Shown here piece after piece: positions 1-5,918 of a stretch of DNA of 6,091 nucleotides. Numbering within the stretch: position 1 is the stretch's first letter; each line of letters opens with the position of its first letter. A program made the position numbers and the translations under genes. Source of the stretch: Betaproteobacteria bacterium (GTDB lineage: Bacteria > Pseudomonadota > Gammaproteobacteria > Burkholderiales > Rhodocyclaceae); contig JAIFNM010000006.1 in assembly GCA_020047725.1 (NCBI GenBank), forward strand, positions 1 through 6,091, given 5' to 3'. The notes beneath the pieces were generated by a model. That model did no database searches, was not told the DNA's origin, and saw only the letters and a list, made by a program, of their open reading frames with translations.

Positions 1-311
1 CCTTCTCTACCAATCCCAAAGTCATGCTGATGGACGAGCCGTTCGGACAGCTCGACGCGCAGACCCGCCTGTTCATGGAGCGCGAAACCGAGCGCATCTG
101 GCTGTCGGAAAAACGCACCACCATTTTCATCACCAACAACATCGACGAAGCGCTGCTGCTCGGCGACCGCATCGTCACGCTTGAAGGCAAGCTGCCGGGC
201 CGGATCAAGAAATCCTATGCGGTGAATCTGCCGCGCCCGCGCGACCCCATGGACATGGAGTTCCTCAAGCTCAGACACCTGATCACCTCCGAACAGGAGC
301 TGACCCTGTAA
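1..311 (+). CDS. ABC transporter ATP-binding protein, NitT/TauT (SsuB-like) type, 3' part only
   Basis: The 5' part lies outside the window. The first complete codon is at position 3, and 102 residues are visible before the TAA stop. They begin just ahead of a Walker B motif (VMLMDEP), followed by the D-loop (GQLDAQTR) and then the switch region ITNNIDEALLLGDRIV. This order and spacing are those of the ATPase of nitrate/sulfonate/taurine importers, which hydrolyses ATP on the cytoplasmic face to drive uptake. The Walker A, Q-loop and LSGGQ signature lie upstream, out of view. One oddity is that the switch histidine, normally Thr-His-Asp in this family, reads Thr-Asn-Asn, with Asn at 135-137. 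The next gene, 73 bases downstream, is a matching substrate-binding protein, so both probably serve one importer whose permease should be upstream. Family assignment is firm; the substrate cannot be told from this subunit. Confidence 0.93.
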   Translation, partial: FSTNPKVMLMDEPFGQLDAQTRLFMERETERIWLSEKRTTIFITNNIDEALLLGDRIVTLEGKLPGRIKKSYAVNLPRPRDPMDMEFLKLRHLITSEQELTL

Positions 312-346
312 TGCCAGGCATTCGTACCCTTTAGTTCAGAAGTGGC

Positions 347-360
347 AACAAACGGTTGTT
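347..360. repeat. Short inverted repeat between ATPase and binding-protein genes
   Basis: AACAA and TTGTT arms flank a 4-base centre in the 73-base gap ahead of the binding-protein gene. It could be an operator half-site pair or a small mRNA hairpin, but 5-base arms are common by chance. I see no convincing -35/-10 pair in this gap. Confidence 0.2.
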
Positions 361-384
361 TTCAATAACGTTTCGGGAGGCATC

Positions 385-1470
385 ATGAGAAAGAGTGTTC
401 TTACGGCTTTATGTACGGCGTTTGCACTGACCGTCGGTGCGGCACCTGCGGTGAATGCAGCAGACCTGGTGAAGATCAAGACGGCGTGGGTCGCCGGGCT
501 GGAAATGTTCCCGCTTTGGTATGGCAAGAGCAAAGGGTGGGACAAGGACGAGGGCCTGGACGTCGAGTACCAGAAATACGCCAGTGGCCCGGCACAGATG
601 GAAGCACTGCCTTCAGGCGCGTGGAACATCGCCAGTACCGGCGTTGGTGGCATCCTGGTCGGCGGCATGCGCCACGACGTCAAAATCATCGGTTCGCCGA
701 TGCCTGACAGCGACGTCTCCAACGCCATCTATACCCGTGCCGATAGCCCGATTCTGACGGTCAAGGGCACAAACAAGGACTTTCCGAACATCTATGGTTC
801 GGTCGATACGGTCAAGGGCAAGCAACTGCTGGTGACGGTCAATTCCGCCAACCACTTCATCGCCGGGCAATGGCTCAAGGCCATCGGCCTGAAACCGACC
901 GACGTAAAATTGACGAACATGGATGTCAAGTCAATGCTCGTGAGCTTCGACAAGAACATCGGCGACGTCATGTCGGCCTGGACGCCGATCACTACTGCCG
1001 CTGAAGATCGCGGGTACAAGCGGGTCGCCTCAAGTGTGTCGCTCGACTCCCGGCAAATCTCGCAATTCGTCGCCGACCGCAAGTGGCTGGAAGCCAATCC
1101 TGACACGGCCGTCAAGTTCCTGCGTTTCCAGTATCGCTGCAACCAGTACATGCGCGACAACATCAAATCGCCTGAAGTGATTGATGCAGCCGTCAAGTAC
1201 TACCTCGAAGTGCTCGGTGACAAGAATCTGCCGCGCGAGGATATCGCCTTCGGATTGGCCGATCGTGCGCCAGTCACGCTGAAGGAAGCGCTTGAGTTCA
1301 CAACACCGGTCAACGGCGTCGACAAACTGACGGCATGGAACAACCAGGCGGCAGAGTTCTTCACCTCGGTGGGCAGTTACAAACCGGAAGAACTGACCAA
1401 GTTCAAATCCACCCCGCTGGTCACCAACGAGTACCTCAAGAAAGCGGCTGAAAAGCCTTTGCTGAAATAA
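385..1470 (+). CDS. Periplasmic substrate-binding protein of a NitT/TauT-type ABC importer
   Basis: The product is 361 residues, a usual length for this family. ATG at 385 is preceded by a strong GGAGG (376-380) four bases upstream. Residues 1-25 form a Sec signal peptide: basic MRK, a hydrophobic core to about residue 20, and an Ala-x-Ala-like site (VNA before AD). The mature protein is therefore expected in the periplasm. The mature N-terminus (KIKTAWVAGLEMFPLWYGKS, residues 30-49, then GWDKDEGLDVEY) and the later stretch around residues 67-88 (SGPAQMEAL, NIASTGVGG) fit the SsuA/TauA/ThiY-like fold. In that fold these loops line the anion-binding cleft between two lobes. The related ATPase lies directly upstream and a sulfatase lies downstream, so a sulfate ester or sulfonate is the likely ligand. 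Nitrate, taurine-like or pyrimidine-like ligands cannot be excluded from sequence alone. The order ATPase then binding protein is the reverse of the E. coli ssu and tau operons, where the binding protein precedes the ATPase. Confidence 0.93.
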   Translation: MRKSVLTALCTAFALTVGAAPAVNAADLVKIKTAWVAGLEMFPLWYGKSKGWDKDEGLDVEYQKYASGPAQMEALPSGAWNIASTGVGGILVGGMRHDVKIIGSPMPDSDVSNAIYTRADSPILTVKGTNKDFPNIYGSVDTVKGKQLLVTVNSANHFIAGQWLKAIGLKPTDVKLTNMDVKSMLVSFDKNIGDVMSAWTPITTAAEDRGYKRVASSVSLDSRQISQFVADRKWLEANPDTAVKFLRFQYRCNQYMRDNIKSPEVIDAAVKYYLEVLGDKNLPREDIAFGLADRAPVTLKEALEFTTPVNGVDKLTAWNNQAAEFFTSVGSYKPEELTKFKSTPLVTNEYLKKAAEKPLLK

Positions 1471-1483
1471 CACGTAACACCAA

Positions 1484-1508
1484 CGGGCGGGCCATTGGCG
1501 CCTGCCCG
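1484..1508 (+). terminator. GC-rich hairpin after the binding-protein gene, possible weak terminator or attenuator
   Basis: CGGGCGGG (1484-1491) can pair with CCTGCCCG (1501-1508) over eight positions including one G-U, with a nine-base loop. It begins 14 bases after the binding-protein stop codon. No T tract follows, so it is not a canonical intrinsic terminator. It could protect the 3' end of the upstream message or reduce read-through into the sulfatase gene, giving more transporter than enzyme. No clear promoter is visible in the remaining 80 bases. Confidence 0.35.
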
Positions 1509-1591
1509 CGCCTCACTCAGCAGCCTCGCCTGAATGTATTGATTGGCGGGGAGCAGGGGTAGCGCGTGTATTTTTCTCCGGGAGACATGGC

Positions 1592-3106
1592 ATGAACAAG
1601 CCCAACATCATCATGATCATGACTGATACGCAAGCCACCAACATGGTGGGCTGCTACAGCGGTCAGCGAGTTGGCACCGAAAATATCGATGGTCTGGCGG
1701 CCAAGGGCGTGATGTTCGGTTCGGCGTACACGACCTGTCCGGTATGTACACCAGCGCGTTCAGCCCTGTTTACGGGCATCTATTCCAGCCAGAGTGGCGC
1801 CTGGACGAATAATGTGGCCTTGGGTCAGAACATGCGCACGATGGGCGCCTATTTCAAGGAGGCCGGTTATCGCACGGTGTATATCGGAAAATGGCACCTG
1901 GACGGCCACGACTACTACGGAACCGGCACCTGTCCCGATGAGTGGGACAAGGACTACTGGTACGAAGGCGCCAACTACCTCGCCGAGAAAACCGAGCAGG
2001 AAATCTCGCTGTGGCGCAACGGCCTGAATTCGGCCGAGGACCTGCGTGCCAATCACATTGACGCCGACTTTACCTGGGCGCACGGTATCAGCAAACGTGC
2101 CAAGGCCTTTCTCGAGGAAGCGCGGACCACCCCCGAGCAGCCCTATTTGCTAGTGCTCTCTTACGACGAACCGCATCACCCGTTCACCTGTCCGCCCGAA
2201 TACGCAGAACGCTACGCGAATTTTGCTTACCTGCTCGGGCAAAAGGCCGCTGACACGCTGGAGAGCAAACCCGAGCACCAGCGCCTGTGGGCCGAAGCCA
2301 TGCCAACACCGGTTGGCGAGGATGGCATGTACCGCCATCCTCTTTACTTCGCATGTAACGATTTTGTCGATGACCAGATCGGTGATGTATTGCGCTGCGT
2401 CGAAGCCCTCAACGACGGGAAAACCTGGATTGCCTACACCTCGGATCACGGGGAAATGATGGGCGCACATCGACTGGTCAGCAAGGGCTCCAATGCGTAC
2501 GACGACATCACCCGCATTCCACTGATTCTCTGCCCGCCCACGCAGAACACGGGGCAACGCATCGACATTCCCGTCAGTCACATTGATCTGCTGCCGACGC
2601 TGCTCGACGTGGCAGGCATCCCGCGCACCGCCGCCATGCACGGAAAGAGCCTGCTGCCATTGATCGAAGGGCAGCCCGACGACCATCAGGACGTACTGAT
2701 CGAATTCAACCGTTACGAGATCGAGCACGACAGTTTTGGCGGCTTCATCCCGATGCGCGCCCTGGTCGATGACAGCTTCAAGCTGGTGATCAACCTGTTC
2801 GACAGCGATGAGCTCTATGACCGAAAGAACGATCCTGACGAGATGATCAACCTGATCGACTCTCCCGAATTCGCCGCGATTCGCGACCGCATGCACGACC
2901 GCTTGCTGGCGCGCATGGACGAAATCCGCGACCCCTATCGCACCTATCGGTGGGCCGTCCGGCCGTGGCGCAAGGACAAGAAGCCGGAGTGGATGGGCTC
3001 CTTCCGTCCAAAGCCCGACGATGGCATTTCGCCCGTTGTCCGGGACTACGACACCGGCCTGCCGACCCAGGGCGTGAAGACGGAAGAGAAAACACTGAAG
3101 TTCTGA
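1592..3106 (+). CDS. yidJ: Cys-type sulfatase, YidJ-like (cytoplasmic)
   Basis: The product is 504 residues of the alkaline-phosphatase/sulfatase superfamily. From memory it matches E. coli YidJ (about 497 residues) along its whole length, for example TDTQATNMVGCYSG near the start, NDFVDDQIG at 256-264 and RDYDTGLPTQGVK at 484-496. The sulfatase signature is CTPARSALFTG, with Cys52 as the residue converted to the formylglycine nucleophile, and Pro54 and Arg56 in the expected places. Other active-site candidates are Asp12, Lys100 and His102 (GKWH), His195/His196, Asp285-His286 (TSDHGE; metal ligands) and Lys298. The usual second N-terminal Asp is missing (Asp12-Thr13-Gln14). There is no signal peptide, so hydrolysis should occur in the cytoplasm. 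The start ATG follows GGGAG at 1580-1584 with good spacing; a nearer ATG at 1587 opens only a two-codon frame. The downstream anSME gene supplies the required maturase. The natural substrate is unknown to me; arylsulfatase or alkylsulfatase naming would be a guess. Confidence 0.95.
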   Translation: MNKPNIIMIMTDTQATNMVGCYSGQRVGTENIDGLAAKGVMFGSAYTTCPVCTPARSALFTGIYSSQSGAWTNNVALGQNMRTMGAYFKEAGYRTVYIGKWHLDGHDYYGTGTCPDEWDKDYWYEGANYLAEKTEQEISLWRNGLNSAEDLRANHIDADFTWAHGISKRAKAFLEEARTTPEQPYLLVLSYDEPHHPFTCPPEYAERYANFAYLLGQKAADTLESKPEHQRLWAEAMPTPVGEDGMYRHPLYFACNDFVDDQIGDVLRCVEALNDGKTWIAYTSDHGEMMGAHRLVSKGSNAYDDITRIPLILCPPTQNTGQRIDIPVSHIDLLPTLLDVAGIPRTAAMHGKSLLPLIEGQPDDHQDVLIEFNRYEIEHDSFGGFIPMRALVDDSFKLVINLFDSDELYDRKNDPDEMINLIDSPEFAAIRDRMHDRLLARMDEIRDPYRTYRWAVRPWRKDKKPEWMGSFRPKPDDGISPVVRDYDTGLPTQGVKTEEKTLKF

Positions 3107-3150
3107 GCGATGACGCGAACGATGAAAGTCGGATGCCTTGCAAGCCACGA

Positions 3151-3174
3151 AATACGGGCATCTTCGCCCTTATT
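3151..3174 (+). repeat. Imperfect hairpin between sulfatase and maturase genes
   Basis: AATA-C-GGGC and GCCC-T-TATT pair around a six-base loop (ATCTTC), with one internal mismatch, in the leader ahead of the maturase gene. There is no clean T run after it. It lies within the open frame only if translation began at the distant TTG at 3138, so it mildly favours a later start. It might act as a weak attenuator or an mRNA-processing site. Confidence 0.25.
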
Positions 3175-3209
3175 GCTTGAAGATACCCGAATTTGTTGGC
3201 TCTCCGGCT

Positions 3210-4460
3210 ATGTCGCCTGAAGGCTCCCTTTTGAACTCACTTCCAGGCAGGCTTCATTCATCCATCCGGATTGAGCAGCACCCGGCGGCAACGCCTTTTC
3301 ACCTCATGGTCAAGCCGATTGGTGCACAGTGCAACCTCCGCTGCGACTACTGCTTCTACCTGGAAAAAAGCGCGCTTTACCCCGGAAAGAAGGCTGCGCT
3401 AAGCCGCATGAGCGATGACACGCTGGAGACTCTGATCCGCAGCCAGATCGAGTCACGGACCATCGGCCAGACCGAGGTGCAGTTCGCCTGGCAGGGCGGC
3501 GAGCCGACGTTGATGGGCCTGCCGTTCTTTGAGCGGGTGGTGGCTTTGCAGGAACGCTACGCACCGGCAGGGGTTCGCATCGCCAACACCTTTCAGACCA
3601 ACGGCGTGCTGGTCGACGACAGCTACGCCAGCTTTTTCCACGATCATCAGTTTCTCGTCGGTATCAGCATTGACGGGCCTGAGCCTCTGCATGACCGTTA
3701 CCGGCGTGACGCAGCCGGGCGTGGTTCCTACAAGGCAGTGATGGCCGGGATCGATTGCCTCAACCGGCATCAGGTGGAGTACAACCTGCTAAGCGTAGTG
3801 CAGAACGATAATGCTGAGCACCCCGAGGAGGTCTACGGTTTCCTGAGAGGACTGGGTTCGGCGTTCATCCAGTTCATCCCGATCGTGGACGTGGATACGT
3901 GCAATCCGGCCAACACCGTCGGCCCGCGTAGCGTGCGCGCCGCGCAATGGGGCGATTTTCTCAACCGGATTTTTCACCTGTGGCGCGAACGGGATATCGG
4001 ACGTATCTACGTACAGCATTTTGACATGATGCTTGGGCTTGTCCTTGGACATCCGCCAACACTTTGCGTACATGCACCAGTATGCGGGCGGGCGCTGGCC
4101 GTTGAACACAATGGTGATCTCTACAGCTGCGATCACTTTGTCGATCATGCTCACTTTCTCGGCAACCTGACTCGGCAATCACTGGCCGCCATGGTCGATT
4201 CGCCCGAGCAGCAACGCTTCGGGCAAGCGAAGACGGCCTCATTGCCGAAGGATTGTCGCGATTGCCGCTTCCTGCATTTTTGTCATGGTGGCTGTCCCAA
4301 GGATCGCCTGCTGGAAACCGAGTCGGGAAAATTGAACTGGCTATGCGCCGGTTACCGAGCCTTCTACGAGGAGACAACACCGTACTTCGCGGCGATGGCG
4401 CGCGCGCTCGGCCACCGGCGGCCGGCCAGTGACTACCCGCACTTCATGAAATCAAAGTAG
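3210..4460 (+). CDS. Anaerobic sulfatase-maturating enzyme (radical SAM/SPASM, anSME; AslB/ChuR type)
   Basis: This enzyme oxidises the active-site Cys (or Ser) of a sulfatase to formylglycine using S-adenosylmethionine and three [4Fe-4S] clusters, without oxygen. Numbering from the ATG at 3210 (416 residues), the radical-SAM motif CNLRCDYC holds Cys41, Cys45 and Cys48. WQGGEPTL at 94-101 is the family GGEP motif. The C-terminal SPASM region has Cys286, 292, 307, 349, 352, 358, 362 and 379. Their spacing (6, 15, 42, 3, 6, 4, 17) closely follows the eight auxiliary-cluster cysteines I recall for the Clostridium perfringens enzyme. Asp308, right after Cys307, matches the proposed catalytic base. 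The start is uncertain. The frame is open from TTG 3138; ATG 3210 has no clear ribosome site; TTG 3231 has GAAGG seven bases upstream and would place the first cysteine 34 residues in, nearer to E. coli AslB. Its natural client is almost certainly the sulfatase just upstream. Confidence 0.94.
   Translation: MSPEGSLLNSLPGRLHSSIRIEQHPAATPFHLMVKPIGAQCNLRCDYCFYLEKSALYPGKKAALSRMSDDTLETLIRSQIESRTIGQTEVQFAWQGGEPTLMGLPFFERVVALQERYAPAGVRIANTFQTNGVLVDDSYASFFHDHQFLVGISIDGPEPLHDRYRRDAAGRGSYKAVMAGIDCLNRHQVEYNLLSVVQNDNAEHPEEVYGFLRGLGSAFIQFIPIVDVDTCNPANTVGPRSVRAAQWGDFLNRIFHLWRERDIGRIYVQHFDMMLGLVLGHPPTLCVHAPVCGRALAVEHNGDLYSCDHFVDHAHFLGNLTRQSLAAMVDSPEQQRFGQAKTASLPKDCRDCRFLHFCHGGCPKDRLLETESGKLNWLCAGYRAFYEETTPYFAAMARALGHRRPASDYPHFMKSK
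3219..3223 (+). promoter_or_regulatory. Candidate ribosome binding site for the maturase at a TTG start
   Basis: GAAGG stands seven bases before the in-frame TTG at 3231. No comparable site precedes ATG 3210 or TTG 3138. If used, it yields a 410-residue protein beginning with Met (from TTG), then NSLPGRLHSS, and the radical-SAM motif would sit at the usual distance from the N-terminus. Confidence 0.4.
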
Positions 4461-4649
4461 AACGTCGATGGCGCCGAAATTTTTGTGCCCCAGGCATAAG
4501 ATGCAAGCATCCTTGCATGGAAGCGCCAGACTGACGAGCTGGTTTGCGCCCAATGGGACGGAGTCGGAGCCATTTGTCACGGCCAAGGCCGCGATACCGG
4601 AGCGTCAGCAGTCCTCCAGCGATTGTTGGCACTCAAGCAGACAGGCGAC
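4461..4649. other. Gap between maturase and SulP genes; no confidently supported gene
   Basis: This 189-base gap is the longest between genes in the window. It contains the perfect inverted repeat at 4501-4518. It also contains a 61-codon open frame starting at ATG 4468, whose TGA (4651-4653) overlaps the SulP ATG in an ATGA arrangement. That frame has no strong ribosome site and its product resembles nothing I know, so I do not call it a gene. I see no convincing sigma-70 promoter. Confidence 0.5.
4501..4518. repeat. Perfect inverted repeat upstream of the SulP gene
   Basis: ATGCAAG and CTTGCAT are exact reverse complements separated by CATC, giving an 18-base dyad 41 bases after the maturase stop. 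There is no T run, so a terminator is unlikely. The size suits either a binding site for a dimeric repressor or activator, or a short mRNA stem-loop. The regulator, if any, is not in this window. Confidence 0.4.
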
Positions 4650-5918
4650 ATGATCCTCAAGTACAGACCCTTCGCCTGGGTGAGCCGACTCGGCAGAGCG
4701 ACATTGCAGCACGACCTGCTGGCCGGACTGACCGGCGCACTGATTGTCCTTCCGCAAGGGATCGCGTACGCTGCCATCGCCGGTCTGCCACCGGAATTCG
4801 GGCTGTATTGCGCGATTGGCCCGACGATTGTCGCCGCCCTTTTCGGATCAAGCTGGCACATGGTATCGGGGCCAACGGCGGCCATTTCGATCGTGGTGTA
4901 TTCGGCACTTGCTCCGCATGCTACCCCCGGTGATGCTACGTACATCACGCTGGCGCTCACGTTTGCCTTTCTCACCGGCCTTATACAGCTTGCTATCGGG
5001 CTCGCCCACCTTGGCCGATTGGCACATTACATTTCACACAGCGTTGTCGTAGGATTCACCACAGGCGCGGCTTTCCTGATCGCAGCCAGCCAGCTCAAGC
5101 ACTTTCTGGGTTTATCAGGGACTTCTGCCACGGGATTCTTTGGTCAGTTGGTCCAGGCAATCACCTTGCTGCACACGGCCGGGACAAACGCCATCGCCGT
5201 TGGTGTCGTCGCTTTTGCGGTCACCGTTGCAGTCCAGAGCATCAACCGTCGGTTGCCGCATATGATTCTCGGCATGGTCTGTGCCGGTCTGGTGGCCGCC
5301 TGGCTTGGCGGCGTATCGACGTTAGGTGCCCTTCCGGCGGCATTGCCTCAGCTATCTCAGCCATCGTTTGACCCCGCGGTTTGGGGGCGCCTGTCCTCCA
5401 GCGCCGCAATCATCGCCGTACTTGGCCTGACCGAGGCCATTGCCATTGCCCGATCCTTGTCACTGCGCACCGGACAGACGATCAACGGAAACCAGGAAGT
5501 CATCGGACAAGGATTGTCGAACATCGTGGGCAGCTTTCTCTCGGCCTACCCGTCCTCCGGATCATTCACTCGCAGCGGTCTCAATCTGGATGCCGGCGCT
5601 CAGACCCCCATGGCCGCCGTATTTTCGTCTCTGTTCCTGATGGGTATCGTTCTGTGTGTAGCAGGGTGGATCAGCTATCTTCCGATGCCAGCGATGGCGG
5701 GAATCCTCTTCCTGGTGGCATGGAGCCTGATTGACCGCAAGGAAATACGGGCGATCATCCGAGGACCGAAGCACGAACTAGCGATATTTCTGGTGACGTT
5801 CGTGAGCACCCTGGTCGTGCAACTGGAATACGCCGTTTTTGTGGGCATCGCCGTATCGTTGCTGCTTCGAAGCTTCGGGTTTGCGGCCGAAGATAACGTT
5901 GGGCATGGAACCGATTAA
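4650..5918 (+). CDS. SulP-family anion (sulfate) transporter lacking a STAS domain
   Basis: The product is 422 residues from ATG 4650. An in-frame TTG at 4623 would add nine residues but has no ribosome site; ATG 4650 has a weak ACAGG at 4641-4645. SulP/SLC26 landmarks are PQGIAYAAIAGLPP (35-48) and GLYCAIGPT (51-59), SGPTAAIS (73-80) and GFTTGAAF (135-142). A long TM8-TM10 block follows: TEAIAIARSLSLRTGQ (261-276), NQEVIGQGLSNIVGS (281-295), SGSFTRSGLNLDAGAQTP (303-320). Many hydrophobic segments of transmembrane length follow to about residue 407, consistent with an inner-membrane protein. The chain stops about 15 residues after the last membrane segment, so the cytoplasmic STAS domain found in most bacterial SulP proteins is absent. 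No STAS-like reading is visible in the other frames downstream, so this looks like a genuinely short protein rather than a frameshift. In this locus, transport of the sulfate released by the sulfatase is the natural role. Direction is unknown, and bicarbonate or a dicarboxylate is a possible alternative substrate. Confidence 0.92.
   Translation: MILKYRPFAWVSRLGRATLQHDLLAGLTGALIVLPQGIAYAAIAGLPPEFGLYCAIGPTIVAALFGSSWHMVSGPTAAISIVVYSALAPHATPGDATYITLALTFAFLTGLIQLAIGLAHLGRLAHYISHSVVVGFTTGAAFLIAASQLKHFLGLSGTSATGFFGQLVQAITLLHTAGTNAIAVGVVAFAVTVAVQSINRRLPHMILGMVCAGLVAAWLGGVSTLGALPAALPQLSQPSFDPAVWGRLSSSAAIIAVLGLTEAIAIARSLSLRTGQTINGNQEVIGQGLSNIVGSFLSAYPSSGSFTRSGLNLDAGAQTPMAAVFSSLFLMGIVLCVAGWISYLPMPAMAGILFLVAWSLIDRKEIRAIIRGPKHELAIFLVTFVSTLVVQLEYAVFVGIAVSLLLRSFGFAAEDNVGHGTD

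Noticed and set aside
385..420. Possible lipoprotein signal with Cys10 in the binding protein
   Set aside because: Leu precedes the Cys, where a lipobox needs Gly, Ala or Ser. The hydrophobic core continues past it to an Ala-x-Ala-like cleavage site at residue 25.
1030..1473. Minus-strand frame opposite the binding-protein gene
   Set aside because: It is antisense to a clear signal-peptide-bearing gene, has no recognisable product, and follows from codon bias.
1539..1575. Sigma-70 or sigma-54 promoter before the sulfatase
   Set aside because: TTGATT and TGTATT are 22 bases apart, too far for sigma-70. TGGCGGGG has no GC at the sigma-54 -12 spacing.
2150..3148. A 332-codon open frame on the minus strand opposite the sulfatase
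   Set aside because: It lies antisense to a sulfatase with recognisable motifs along its length. Its translation shows no family features, and long antisense frames are expected opposite GC-rich genes with GC-ending codons.
4623..4649. TTG start giving a SulP protein nine residues longer
   Set aside because: There is no ribosome site upstream, and an ATG 27 bases later fits a normal short N-terminus before the first SulP motif.
5868..5877. Ten-base palindrome CGAAGCTTCG
   Set aside because: It lies inside the SulP coding sequence and is short enough to be chance.
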